Made by a program: the position numbers and the translations under genes. A DNA stretch of 64,000 nucleotides from Candidatus Latescibacterota bacterium (lineage in GTDB: Bacteria; Latescibacterota; UBA2968; UBA8231). Below, one piece after another: positions 17,553 to 26,700 of the stretch. The stretch's first letter is position 1. The number at the start of each line of letters is the position of its first letter. Location of the stretch: assembly GCA_022819745.1 (NCBI GenBank), contig JAJEGS010000014.1:93863-157862 (forward strand). Reading direction: 5' to 3'. The notes under the pieces are model-generated. The model made no database searches. It was not told the origin of the DNA and saw only the letters and a list, made by a program, of their open reading frames with translations.

Positions 17553-17581
17553 TTGCCTAAGTTTTTACTTGCTGTTAAAAC
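17553..17581 (+). promoter_or_regulatory. Possible carA promoter
   Basis: TTGCCT (17553-17558), a 17-bp spacer and TAAAAC (17576-17581) lie about 30 bp before the carA ATG, followed by AAAAGGAG. No PyrR site or pyrimidine attenuator is evident. Confidence 0.35.
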
Positions 17582-17607
17582 CCTCTCAAAAGGAGTATTT
17601 ACGGACG

Positions 17608-18690
17608 ATGAAAGCGCTCGTTGCGCTCGCGGACGGCACCGTCTTTGAGGGCCGTGCCTTGGGCCGCGGGGGTGAGTGCCTCGGCGAAATGGTCTTCAAT
17701 ACCAGCATGACCGGCTATCAGGAAATTCTCACAGACCCCTCCTATGCCGGCCAGATCGTCACCATGACGTACCCACTCATAGGCAATTACGGGGTCACAC
17801 CCGAAGACGACGAATCGGCGCGACCCCAAGTTCGCGGTTTCCTGATGAAAGAATGCTCTCGCCTGCCGAGTAGCTGGCGTGCGCACCAGAACTTACCCGA
17901 TTATCTCGAAGAGCACGGTGTGCTCGGCATCGAGGGCATCGACACCCGCGAGTTGACTCGCAGAGTGCGCATTGAGGGCGTGATGGACGCCGCCATTTCC
18001 ACCACCGATCTCGACCCGGACAGCCTAGTCGAAAAAGCGCGCGCTTGGCCGGGGCTTATCGGTGTCGATATGGTAACCGCTGTTAGCTGCTCTGCGCCCT
18101 ATGTCGAAAGCCCCGAAGCCCCGCGCTTCCACGTCGTCGCCCTAGACTACGGGATCAAGCGCAATATCGTCCGCTGCTTGGTCGCCGCAGGATGCAAGGT
18201 GACGGTCGTGCCGGCCAAAACCACGGCCGACGAGGTCTTGGCCTTGGAGCCAGACGGCGTTTTTCTCTCCAACGGCCCGGGCGACCCCCGGCCTCTCGAC
18301 TACGCGATCGAGACTTGTAAGGGTCTCATCGGCAAGAAGCCAATTTTTGGCATCTGCTTGGGCCACGAGATTCTCGGCTTGGCCTTTGGCGCGGAAATCT
18401 ACCGCCTCAAGTTCGGGCACCGAGGGGCCAATCAGCCGATCAAGGAACGCGCCAGCGAACGGATTCTAATCACCTCTGAAAACCACGGCTGGGGCATTGC
18501 GGCCGACTCGTTGCCCGATTGCCTCGAAATCACTCGCCTCAACCTCAACGACAATTGCGTCGAGGGCCTGCACCACCGAGAACTTCCCATTTTTTCCATC
18601 CAGTGCCACCCAGAGGCCTCGCCAGGCCCACACGACAGCTTCCATCTGTTTAGCTACTTCGCCGAGTTGATGGAAGCACACGCCTCCTAG
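17608..18690 (+). CDS. carA: Carbamoyl-phosphate synthase small subunit
   Basis: 360 residues from the ATG at 17608. It hydrolyses glutamine and passes ammonia to CarB for arginine and pyrimidine synthesis. The N-terminal CPSase domain shows FNTSMTGYQEILTDPSY; the C-terminal class I amidotransferase has the nucleophile Cys in FGICLGHE and the His-Glu dyad in QCHPEASPGP. The large subunit gene carB, usually adjacent, is absent: the next gene is a dehydrogenase. The ribosome site AAAAGGAG is rather far (about 12 nt) from the start. Confidence 0.95.
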   Translation: MKALVALADGTVFEGRALGRGGECLGEMVFNTSMTGYQEILTDPSYAGQIVTMTYPLIGNYGVTPEDDESARPQVRGFLMKECSRLPSSWRAHQNLPDYLEEHGVLGIEGIDTRELTRRVRIEGVMDAAISTTDLDPDSLVEKARAWPGLIGVDMVTAVSCSAPYVESPEAPRFHVVALDYGIKRNIVRCLVAAGCKVTVVPAKTTADEVLALEPDGVFLSNGPGDPRPLDYAIETCKGLIGKKPIFGICLGHEILGLAFGAEIYRLKFGHRGANQPIKERASERILITSENHGWGIAADSLPDCLEITRLNLNDNCVEGLHHRELPIFSIQCHPEASPGPHDSFHLFSYFAELMEAHAS

Positions 18691-18715
18691 GAAAGCACCA
18701 GCTAAAGGACTCCTC

Positions 18716-19762
18716 ATGCCCGTAGTCCAACACGACGTCCTCAAAGATATCTGCTATCGCATTTTTGCCGCTACTGGCATTCCCGCAGATGACGCCCTTA
18801 TCGTCGCCGACCACGTCGTCGAAAGCCATCTCCACGGCCACGACTCCCACGGCACTTGGCTCGTCTCCGGCTATGCCCGCGGGATGAAAAACAACTACGT
18901 CCGCTGGGAAGAGACCGAAGTCGTGCGCGATACCCCCGTGCTCAGAGTCATCAACGGCAAAGGGGCCAACGGCATCGTCGCCGTCAATCGCGCTCTCGAC
19001 ATTGCCGTTGAAAAAGCACAAAACTCCACCTTCGGCTTTGTTGGTCTCAACCACATCTCCCATATCTGCCGTCTCGGCGACTATCCGCCGCGGATCGCCG
19101 AAAGGGGCATGATCGGCATGGTTTGGCTCAATGGCGGTGGTCTCTTCCTTGCGCCCTTTGGCTCGGCGGACCGCCGCCTGCGTCCCGAGCCGATCGCCTT
19201 TTCCGCCCCGCGCCAAAATGGCCCGCCTTTTATGCTCGATATGACCATGACCGTCGTGGCCGGTGGCAAAATCGTGCAGAAGAACATTCGCCAAGAGCCG
19301 ATGCCCGAGGGTTGGGTTATAGATCAGGAAGGTCAGCCCGTCACCGACGCCCAGCGCTATTTAGACGACGCCGAGGGTACCGGTGTCTTGCCATTGGGCG
19401 GCCAGCAGTTTGGCCACAAGGGCAGCGGACTGGCGATGATGGTGGAAATGTTGGTGGGGCCGCTCTCTCATGCTGGCTGCACCAAAGAAGGCGGCAAAGG
19501 CGGTAACGGGACCATGGTCTTGGCGATCAATATCGAGGACTTTATCGACTTGGATTCGTACGAACGCGAAGTCGAAGAGATGGCCAAATGGGTGTGCTCG
19601 GCTCGCCCCTTGCCCGGGTTTGAAAAAGTCTATGCGCCCGGCGAAATCGAACAGCAAACTAGAGCACGGCTGCTGGTCGAAGGCATTGATTTGCCTCAAC
19701 CCACTTGGGATGAGATCGGCAAAGTGGCGGCGGAACTGGGCGTGGAGATGCCCGCGCTGTGA
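18716..19762 (+). CDS. Ldh2/malate-lactate dehydrogenase family oxidoreductase
   Basis: 348 residues of the NAD(P)-dependent Ldh2 (PF02615) family, which includes ureidoglycolate, malate, 2,3-diketogulonate and delta1-piperideine-2-carboxylate reductases. Conserved blocks are SHLHGHDSHGTW with the catalytic His, GANGIVAVNRALDIA, LNHISHICRLG, and FGHKGSGLAMMVEMLVG. The substrate cannot be read from sequence; an oxo/hydroxy acid is likely. It starts 25 bp after carA. A second member of the family lies at 52571-53578. Confidence 0.85.
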   Translation: MPVVQHDVLKDICYRIFAATGIPADDALIVADHVVESHLHGHDSHGTWLVSGYARGMKNNYVRWEETEVVRDTPVLRVINGKGANGIVAVNRALDIAVEKAQNSTFGFVGLNHISHICRLGDYPPRIAERGMIGMVWLNGGGLFLAPFGSADRRLRPEPIAFSAPRQNGPPFMLDMTMTVVAGGKIVQKNIRQEPMPEGWVIDQEGQPVTDAQRYLDDAEGTGVLPLGGQQFGHKGSGLAMMVEMLVGPLSHAGCTKEGGKGGNGTMVLAINIEDFIDLDSYEREVEEMAKWVCSARPLPGFEKVYAPGEIEQQTRARLLVEGIDLPQPTWDEIGKVAAELGVEMPAL

Positions 19763-19766
19763 GTAG

Positions 19767-19788
19767 GGGGCGGTTCGCAAACCGCCCC
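19767..19788. repeat. GC-rich palindromic repeat (REP-like)
   Basis: A 9-bp perfect stem GGGGCGGTT/AACCGCCCC with loop CGCA, lying in the 87-bp gap between the convergent Ldh2 and aroC genes. It has no T-run, so it is more like a dispersed palindrome than a classic terminator, though it may still end transcripts. The same kind of element is widespread in environmental genomes. Confidence 0.55.
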
Positions 19789-19849
19789 TGCGGATGGCGA
19801 ACCGCCGACGGACGCGCCTAGACCACGATCAACCTGCCAACACCATTCG

Positions 19850-21100
19850 TTAATGGAACAGTTTGAAGTTTTCCGCATCCATGCAGTGCGCTTGGTGCAT
19901 GAGCACGGCGTTCATCAACTCGATGGCCAGCCGCGACTCTAGGGTCGCGCCAGCGCGCACGCCTACGCAGGGATCGTGGCGGCCCTTGGCGAGCTGGAAT
20001 TCAATTTCTTCGAGGTCCTTGCGCACGGAATTTTGGGTTCGGGCGATGGTGGCTGTGGGCTTGAAACTCAAGCGACAGACGAGCGGCATACCCGTGGTCA
20101 CGCCGCCGAGCAGGCCGCCGTGGCTGTTGCTCTGGTATCCGCTGGTGCGGATGGGGTCGTTGTGCTCGCTGCCTCGGCGCGCAGACGAAGCGCTGCCCAC
20201 GCCTATTTCGCAGGCCTGCACGGCGTGCAAGCCGCCGAGGCTACCCATCAGGCGCAACTTCAGGCTTTGGTACAGCGGTTCGCCGACGAGCGGGGGCACG
20301 TTGACGGCCACTACTTCGAGCGCCGCGCCGACGGAGTCCTGCTCTTTGCGGGTCTTGGCAATCAACTCGGCTGCTTGATGAGCGAAATCCGCATCCACTG
20401 CGCGGAGCGGCCCGCGTTCCAATTCGCTTTCGAGGGCGGCACACGTTGCGGGCGACAGAGACTGCCCCTCGGCTTCGGCTAGTTCGGCGACTCGCGCCGC
20501 GAGGGAAATGCCCGTCTCCAGCGGCCCGACTTGGCAGATCGAAGAAAAAATGGCCGTGCCGAAGTGCTCGGCTAGATAGAGGCGGGCAATGGTGCCGCCG
20601 ATCACGTCCGAAATGGTCGAGCGATAGCTGGAGCGTCCGCCGCCGCGCACATCGACAAAGCCCCGCGATTTGTAGTGCTTGACTAAGTCGGTATGCCCGG
20701 GCCGGACGTGGCCCTGCGGCCCGGCGAACTGCTGGTAGTCGCTCGAGCGCTTAGCAGCCGAGAGCACGGCTGTGGCGATTGGCTCGCCCGTAGTGAAGCC
20801 CGCCTCATAGGTATGCACCGGCGTCGCGTCTTCGTCTAGGTGCAAGTGCAGCGCCGGGCCGGACAGGAGTTGGTCGTGATTTTCTGAATAGAGGCCGGAG
20901 AGCAGGGCGACTTGGTCGTCTTCCCGCCGGGGGGTACCCAGCTTGTTGCTGCCGGGGCGGCGGCGGTCGAGATAGTGCTGGATCTGGGTGCGCTCCACCC
21001 ATAAGCCGGGGGGACAACCGAAAACCGTGGTGACAATTGCCGGCCCGTGCGATTCGCCTGCTCCGGCAACGCCAAAAAGCGGCCCGCCGAGTACTTCCAT
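19850..21100 (-). CDS. aroC: Chorismate synthase
   Basis: 416 residues. It converts EPSP to chorismate with reduced FMN at the end of the shikimate pathway. Visible: the N-terminal GAGESHGPAI motif, RRPGSNKLGTPRREDD, GHVRPGHTDL, RGGGRSS, and the C-terminal NSHGGLLGG and VRKDLEEIE segments. Length exceeds the commonest 360-390 aa, mostly through a longer middle segment (about residues 185-245). AAAGGAG precedes the ATG. It is divergent from the polyphosphate kinase gene across a 270-bp gap. Confidence 0.95.
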   Translation of the reverse strand: MEVLGGPLFGVAGAGESHGPAIVTTVFGCPPGLWVERTQIQHYLDRRRPGSNKLGTPRREDDQVALLSGLYSENHDQLLSGPALHLHLDEDATPVHTYEAGFTTGEPIATAVLSAAKRSSDYQQFAGPQGHVRPGHTDLVKHYKSRGFVDVRGGGRSSYRSTISDVIGGTIARLYLAEHFGTAIFSSICQVGPLETGISLAARVAELAEAEGQSLSPATCAALESELERGPLRAVDADFAHQAAELIAKTRKEQDSVGAALEVVAVNVPPLVGEPLYQSLKLRLMGSLGGLHAVQACEIGVGSASSARRGSEHNDPIRTSGYQSNSHGGLLGGVTTGMPLVCRLSFKPTATIARTQNSVRKDLEEIEFQLAKGRHDPCVGVRAGATLESRLAIELMNAVLMHQAHCMDAENFKLFH

Positions 21101-21192
21101 GCCAAAGGCTCCTTTGCCAAGGGATACAAAAATCTACGTCTTTGCCCGGTGGGCGGCAATCGGTGCATTGCCGGTTGCGGGTTAGCCATAAG

Positions 21193-21313
21193 AAGCTGTC
21201 TGCAAACCCCTGGTGGCCTTCGCGCGGCTGCAAACGCGGCGGCCGGCTTTACCCGCCTTGTCCGCCCCGCTTTCGCTCGCGCTCAGGGCACACTCGTAAT
21301 TTCCAGACAGCCT
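21193..21313. repeat. 121-bp element with 14-bp imperfect terminal inverted repeats
   Basis: The ends AAGCTGTCTGCAAA (21193-21206) and TTTCCAGACAGCCT (21300-21313) are inverted copies matching at 12 of 14 positions. The GC-rich interior has no supported gene. Size and ends resemble a MITE or a mobile-element remnant; no clear target-site duplication is seen. It occupies most of the 270-bp gap between aroC and the polyphosphate kinase gene. Confidence 0.4.
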
Positions 21314-21370
21314 CTCAGAGGCGTAGAAGCAGTTTTTTTATTATTTTTGAGCAATGCAAAGAGGCGATCA

Positions 21371-22837
21371 ATGGCAACCAATGAGTTGAAACGCGGCGTT
21401 CCGAATGGCCGATGCAAGAAGCTCGAAGCTGAGCTGCGCACGGAACTGATCGCGGCTCAAGAGCGGTTGCAAAAAGCTCGTTTTCCAACTCTCATCGTCT
21501 TGGGTGGCTTCGCTGGTGCTGGTACGAGCGCGGCGAGCAACGCGCTCAGGCAGTGGATGGATTCGCACGGCATTGCGGTTTGCGCTTTTGAGCCGCCGTC
21601 CGCAGAGGAGCGCGAGCGTCCAGAGTACTGGCGCTATTGGCTCTCCCTACCGCCGAAGGGAACCATCGGCATATACTTGAACGGCTGGTACGACCGCCCG
21701 CTACGCGACTTGGCTCATGGGCGCAGCGATGAGGCGACGTTTGCGTGCGACGTTGGCCGCATCACGACCTTTGAGCACGAGCTCGTCGTCGATGGTGCGC
21801 TGCTGATCAAGTTGTGGATTCACTTGGACAAAGAGGTGCGACAGCAACGAATTGCGGACTTGGAGCAGAACCCGCGGACCCGCTGGCGGGTAAACGCGGA
21901 TGCGAGAGAGGGATTGAAATACTACGACGAGTTCAAACGAGCCGGTGATCGCTTACTGCAAAAGACCGATAACCGAGGCGCTCGTTGGCAGCTCGTCGAT
22001 GGCAGCGACCCTCACTACGCGTTGGCGGTGGGTCATGCCGTGCGCGACGCCATCCGCCAGCGTCTAGGCGAAAAGAAGAGCCATCCCAAACTCGTCGAAT
22101 CAGACTGGCCGTCCGCGCCCAACGTGTTGACTCCGTTGGACATGGAACAGCGGGTAGCCAAGAAGGAGTACCAAGCCCTGCTCGAGCGATACCAAGGCCG
22201 GCTCTATCGCTTGACGCAGCAGGCGCGCCGCAAAGGCGTCTCGACCGTCTTGGTTTTCGAAGGAGCCGATGCCGCAGGCAAGGGCGGGATCATCCAGCGC
22301 CTGACTGCCGCCCTCGACCCCAGTATCTATCAGATCATCCAAGTTGCCGCTCCCACGGAAGAGGAACACGCCCAACACTACCTCTGGCGCTTTTGGCGTC
22401 CTCTGCCGCGCGCAGGCCGGATGGTGATTTTCGACCGCAGTTGGTATGGCCGGGTGCTAGTCGAGCGCGTCGAGGGCTTTGCCGACGAAGCGGCTTGGCA
22501 GCGGGCGTACGGCGAAATCAACGATTTTGAGGCGCAGCTAACAGACCACGGCACGGTGGTGGCCAAGTACTGGATTCACATAGACAAGGACGAGCAACTG
22601 CGGCGCTTCGAGTCGCGTCAGGTGACGCCGCACAAGCGCTGGAAGATCACCGACGAAGACTGGCGCAACCGAGAGAAATGGGACGAGTACGAGGTCGCGG
22701 TTGACGATATGGTAGCTCGCACCCACATGCCCACCGCTTCTTGGACTTTGGTGGAGGGCAACGACAAACGCTTCGCCCGCCTCAAGGTCATCGAGACGTT
22801 GTGCCAGCAGCTAGAGCAGGCGCTCGCTAGCGGTTAG
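21371..22837 (+). CDS. pap: Polyphosphate:AMP phosphotransferase (double-domain PPK2)
   Basis: 488 residues from the ATG at 21371 (GAGG upstream); an open extension to 21047 runs through the intergenic repeat and is rejected. Two PPK2 domains are in tandem. The first has a degenerate P-loop (GGFAGAGTSAAS) and YLNGWYDRPL; the second has an intact EGADAAGKGGIIQRL, FDRSWYGRVLVERVEG and the PHKRWKITDEDW lid. Double-domain PPK2 enzymes (class II) phosphorylate AMP to ADP with polyphosphate, with catalysis mainly in the C-terminal domain. It converges with the flavoprotein-ferredoxin gene, stops 1 bp apart. Confidence 0.9.
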   Translation: MATNELKRGVPNGRCKKLEAELRTELIAAQERLQKARFPTLIVLGGFAGAGTSAASNALRQWMDSHGIAVCAFEPPSAEERERPEYWRYWLSLPPKGTIGIYLNGWYDRPLRDLAHGRSDEATFACDVGRITTFEHELVVDGALLIKLWIHLDKEVRQQRIADLEQNPRTRWRVNADAREGLKYYDEFKRAGDRLLQKTDNRGARWQLVDGSDPHYALAVGHAVRDAIRQRLGEKKSHPKLVESDWPSAPNVLTPLDMEQRVAKKEYQALLERYQGRLYRLTQQARRKGVSTVLVFEGADAAGKGGIIQRLTAALDPSIYQIIQVAAPTEEEHAQHYLWRFWRPLPRAGRMVIFDRSWYGRVLVERVEGFADEAAWQRAYGEINDFEAQLTDHGTVVAKYWIHIDKDEQLRRFESRQVTPHKRWKITDEDWRNREKWDEYEVAVDDMVARTHMPTASWTLVEGNDKRFARLKVIETLCQQLEQALASG

Positions 22838-22838
22838 T

Positions 22839-25193
22839 TCACTTCTCCTGCATCCGCACCGGCGATGCCGCTAGCCCGTCGGTCTTTATCACCTCGTCGT
22901 TTTTATCAACCTGACCAAATTCCAGCACACCCGTCGGGCAAGACTGCACGCACGCGCTACAACGCACGCACTCTGGGTCGGCCATGGGCAGCCCCTTGTT
23001 GGCGAAGTTCATAATGTCGATGCCTTGGTGGCACACTGAGGTGCAGACATTGCAGGAGATGCACTTTTTCTTGTCGGCGAGGATGCGGAAGCGACTGAAG
23101 CGCGCGTACACGTGCATCAGGGCCGCCAGCGGACAGGCGAAGCGGCACCACGTCCGGCCGCTGAAATGCCAGTACAGCCCGACGCCTAAGATGCCGGCCA
23201 GCAGCAGATCGACCGACCACACGTAGTTGAGAAAAGTCAGCGGGAAGGGCAAGTTGCCCCAGTTTGTACCCTTGCCCATAAATAGCCCCATGTAGGCCCC
23301 GTTGATCCAGTGATCGTGCGGCAAAGCCCAGCCCACTAGGCGCAAGATAAGCAGTACGCTGGCCAATAGCAGCGCGACCTGCCCCACGATGTTCACCTTG
23401 TTCCACACCATGCCGTGCGGCATCTTGTGCCGATGATTGTCGCCCATGGTTTCGGCTAAGGCACCGCACGAGCAGATCCAGCCGCAGTAGGCCCCTTTGC
23501 CCCAGAAAAAGATGATCAGCGGTATAATGACGAAGGTCTGCACGAGGCTAATGGCCAGCCACCACCACAGCGGCTCGCTGGTGAAGACGTTCCAAAAGAA
23601 CAGCGGCCAAGCGAGGATCAGCCCCAGAGATCGCCAGTACTCGCGGCCGTGTTCGGCCCATTGCGACTCGGGAAACAGGCCATCGGCCATCGGCTTGAGC
23701 CAAGCACCCTCGTCGAACCAGCCATTGTAGCCAGCCCAAGGCAAAAACACATAGGGCAGCAGAAAGAGCGGAATGCACTGGACCGCCATCAGCGTCAGCG
23801 TCTGCACTTTGATGTACGGCGTGCGCCGTCGCTTTATGCGCTGCAAGCCGAATAGGACGACGCACAGGCAATAGGCCAGCGAGTAGTAGAAACTCGGCTG
23901 GGTCATCGACACCTGTATTGTATCCCATAGAGTATGAGCTGCCGACGGTGCCGCTAGATTGAAGGGGAAGAGATCGGCTTGGTCGAACCACTTCTTGACC
24001 GGAATGCCCGCGTCGGTCTTCCAGTGATAGACGAAAACCGCCGCCAGTAGGATGAGCCCCAAGGACAGCCAACGCTTAGGGCTCCATTCGCCGTTGATCT
24101 CCACGCCGCTGCGTCTGAAAAAATCGAGCGGGGCCTCGCGGCCAATCATGGAAAACACCGCGTCGTTGGGTAGGCTCACTTCCTGGCCCTCGGCGTCTTT
24201 GAGCGCGACTGCGTCGTCTTCGATGCGCAGTACTTGGCTGGCCATTAGCAGGCGGATCGAACCCGCTTGACGGCCCTGCTCCATAAAGGCACCGCTGCTG
24301 GTCGTCACCCGTTCGGAAGAAGGAGTATCGACGGCTACGTCGGCCATTGGATCGGCCGCGAGCATGTTTAGCTTTTCGACGTTTTCGGGCTTGGGGCGGG
24401 AGAATTCGGGTTTGCGGTAGGAAACGGTCACTCGCCCTCCGCATTGGGCGATGGCAATGGCCGCCTCCAAGGCGCTGTCGCCGCCGCCAACGACCAGCAC
24501 GTCTTTGTCGCAGAAGTCAACGGGATCGTGCAAGCGGTTGAAGACCTTGTCCAATTGTTCGCCCGGCACCCCTAACTTGCGAAAGTTGCCCGAGCGTCCG
24601 ATCCCGACGATCACGCGGCGGGCTTTGATATTCTCCCCGCGCGGGATCTCCAGTTCAAAAAGGTCTCCCCGCTTTTTTACCTGCTCGACCCGCGCTATAG
24701 TCGGCTCGATGCCTTGGGCGAGCGTCTGCTCGTGCAGTTCCTCGATCAGCGGCTCCTTGACCTCGGCACCAAAGCGGATCTGCCCGGTTGGTTCCATCTC
24801 GGTGGGATAGGTGTAGATGGGCTTTCCCTTGGGGAAATTGACCAGCGTGGAAAACGGCTCGGTCGCCTCTAAAAGCACAAACGACAATCCGGCCTCCCGC
24901 GCCTCCAAAGCTGCGGACATGCCGGAAACACCCGCGCCGACAATCGCCAAGTCCAAGACATCCTCTTGCCCCCTACTGCGCTGGAATGCCTCGTCGGCTA
25001 TGATGTGCTGCACGGCTCGTGCACCCGTATCGGCAGAGAACTTCAACAGCGGAATCCCGGTCAAGTCGCCGACGATGTACAGCCCGGAGACATTACTCTG
25101 CCCGTGCTCATCCACCCGCGGCAACTTCTCCACCACACCGGCTGGCCACCGCAGGTGCAACCAGTTCAAATAGCGACTGAGAAAATTGCTCAT
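22839..25193 (-). CDS. Fusion: FAD/NAD(P) oxidoreductase with membrane 4Fe-4S ferredoxin (NapH-like)
   Basis: 784 residues. Residues 35-70 resemble the FAD-binding tail of thioredoxin-reductase-like proteins (GLYIVGDLTGIPLLKFSADTG), placed oddly at the N-terminus. An FAD Rossmann fold (AIVGAGVSGMSAA, near 85) and NAD(P) fold (LVVGGGDSALEAA, near 245) follow. From about residue 370 come some six membrane helices, GWICSCGALAE, WCRFACPLAALM, and two 4Fe-4S sets (CISCNVCTSVCHQG, CVRCSACVQSCPTG). Inference: it carries electrons between a cytosolic NAD(P)H-linked flavin and a membrane or periplasmic partner. The partner is not known. GGGAGAG precedes the start. Confidence 0.85.
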   Translation of the reverse strand: MSNFLSRYLNWLHLRWPAGVVEKLPRVDEHGQSNVSGLYIVGDLTGIPLLKFSADTGARAVQHIIADEAFQRSRGQEDVLDLAIVGAGVSGMSAALEAREAGLSFVLLEATEPFSTLVNFPKGKPIYTYPTEMEPTGQIRFGAEVKEPLIEELHEQTLAQGIEPTIARVEQVKKRGDLFELEIPRGENIKARRVIVGIGRSGNFRKLGVPGEQLDKVFNRLHDPVDFCDKDVLVVGGGDSALEAAIAIAQCGGRVTVSYRKPEFSRPKPENVEKLNMLAADPMADVAVDTPSSERVTTSSGAFMEQGRQAGSIRLLMASQVLRIEDDAVALKDAEGQEVSLPNDAVFSMIGREAPLDFFRRSGVEINGEWSPKRWLSLGLILLAAVFVYHWKTDAGIPVKKWFDQADLFPFNLAAPSAAHTLWDTIQVSMTQPSFYYSLAYCLCVVLFGLQRIKRRRTPYIKVQTLTLMAVQCIPLFLLPYVFLPWAGYNGWFDEGAWLKPMADGLFPESQWAEHGREYWRSLGLILAWPLFFWNVFTSEPLWWWLAISLVQTFVIIPLIIFFWGKGAYCGWICSCGALAETMGDNHRHKMPHGMVWNKVNIVGQVALLLASVLLILRLVGWALPHDHWINGAYMGLFMGKGTNWGNLPFPLTFLNYVWSVDLLLAGILGVGLYWHFSGRTWCRFACPLAALMHVYARFSRFRILADKKKCISCNVCTSVCHQGIDIMNFANKGLPMADPECVRCSACVQSCPTGVLEFGQVDKNDEVIKTDGLAASPVRMQEK

Positions 25194-25223
25194 GTAATCT
25201 CTCCCTAAGTTTAGTTGAGCAGA

Positions 25224-26678
25224 TCAGCGCACCAAGACCATGCCCCGCGTTTGGACAAACCCGGCCGCTGGTGCTTCCAGCCGGTATAGGTACGCACCGC
25301 TGGCCACTTGCTGCCCCGCGTCGTCGCGCCCGTCCCAAGGCTGCAAGTACAGCCCGGCCGCTTGGTGCTCTTCTACCAGCAAGCGCACTCGCTGTCCGGC
25401 CGCGTTGAACACGCTGAGCCGCACTGGCCCGGCTGCTGGAAGTTCGTACTGGATCAGCGTCCGGCCGTTGAACGGGTTGGGAAAATTTTGCCGCAAGGCA
25501 AAGCTCGTAGGCGCAGCGTCTGAGACTTCGACGACCGCTGTGGCTTGCTCGATCTGCTCGATATCCTCTTGGCTGAGAATTCCCTCGCCCGGCTGCCAGA
25601 CCTCAGTATCGGGCCAGTAGGCGGTCCAGGCAAACCACATGGCGTTGTACGCCGGGACTTGCGCTAACCGCCGCCCCGCGAGCGGTCCGGCAATGGCTTC
25701 TCCGAGCATGTTCCAGCGCGAACCTGTTTCCGCGTCCATGAATTCTACTGGCAACGGCCCATCGGACTCTACTCCGTAAAAGCTCAATGGAGTGTCGTCG
25801 AGTTGGCTGAAATAGGCCAAGGCCGTACGCGATGCGGCGTCAAATAGGACGACTACGAGGTCGTCGCCGATGAAATCGTTGATTACCACCCCGTCGGGCA
25901 TTAGCGCGAAGGGGTACGCCTTGGTCTGGTCGTTGCGGCACAATCCCAACACTAGGTCCTTGGTCTCAAAGCGATGGTCGAATGCTCCGCCGTTGGTCGT
26001 GGGTGGGAAGATCAGGTACTCGTGGCTGGTGCGATAATCGCCGTAAGGATAGAAAGTATATTGGTTTTCGTTGTAAGCTGGTCGCGAGTTGTAGTACTCC
26101 CAGCCAGTAGTGGCTTGGACCACGGTGGTGCTTGGGTACATTTGCTGCCACAGTGACCAAGTCGTCTCTACCACGGGCATTAGCTCTAGGCGGTCGCCGG
26201 CCCGAGCGCCATTGATGGCCGTGTAAATCATCTGCGGGTAGAGCGTTTCGTCGTCGCGCCGGTCGTACATGACCAAGTTGCTGTTGATCAGCAGACCGGA
26301 GACCCCGAACTCGATTTGCGAGCCGTCGCCATCCGTGGCGTTGAAGACTTGACCAGTACCTGTAAGCGGACACAGGGACACTACGACCGACTGATCGCCG
26401 ACGCGATCGTTGATGATCTCGTTCCACCAGCCGATGTTGTGCGGGTACGCTCGCGGTTCGCCGTTGATGACGATTCCCATGACCACGTCGTTTTCCTGTA
26501 CGTAGTTTACTTCGTTCGGTGACACGAAAGTGGGGTTTGTCAGGGCCGGGATGCCGTCTTTGGCCACTCCACCGGAGACGAGGTGGCTGGTGAGAAAGCT
26601 CGGATCGTCGTAGCGGCCAGCTTCAGCCGGATAGATCGCTACCAGCAGCAGCAAAACGGACAGATAGCCATGTCGCAT
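25224..26678 (-). CDS. Secreted DUF3179 protein with Por-secretion/FlgD-like C-terminal tail
   Basis: 484 residues. A signal peptide (MRHGYLSVLLLLVAIYPAEA) is followed by a DUF3179 domain marked by DGIPALTNPTFV, the VVMGIVINGEPRAYPHNI block and VSLCPLTGTGQVF. The last 90 residues begin FALRQNFPNPFNGRTLIQYEL and end with ASGAYLYRLEA...TRGMVLVR, the FlgD-Ig/T9SS-type sorting-tail pattern found across FCB bacteria. It is probably exported and surface-attached or released. DUF3179 has no proven activity. AAAGGAG precedes the ATG. The acyl-CoA ligase gene ends 22 bp upstream. Confidence 0.85.
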   Translation of the reverse strand: MRHGYLSVLLLLVAIYPAEAGRYDDPSFLTSHLVSGGVAKDGIPALTNPTFVSPNEVNYVQENDVVMGIVINGEPRAYPHNIGWWNEIINDRVGDQSVVVSLCPLTGTGQVFNATDGDGSQIEFGVSGLLINSNLVMYDRRDDETLYPQMIYTAINGARAGDRLELMPVVETTWSLWQQMYPSTTVVQATTGWEYYNSRPAYNENQYTFYPYGDYRTSHEYLIFPPTTNGGAFDHRFETKDLVLGLCRNDQTKAYPFALMPDGVVINDFIGDDLVVVLFDAASRTALAYFSQLDDTPLSFYGVESDGPLPVEFMDAETGSRWNMLGEAIAGPLAGRRLAQVPAYNAMWFAWTAYWPDTEVWQPGEGILSQEDIEQIEQATAVVEVSDAAPTSFALRQNFPNPFNGRTLIQYELPAAGPVRLSVFNAAGQRVRLLVEEHQAAGLYLQPWDGRDDAGQQVASGAYLYRLEAPAAGFVQTRGMVLVR

Positions 26679-26700
26679 TGGATGCTCCTTTCGCTCAGTT

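Noticed and set aside
21047..21370. N-terminal extension of the polyphosphate kinase
   Set aside because: It translates the divergent intergenic repeat; the ATG at 21371 has a ribosome site and the family start.
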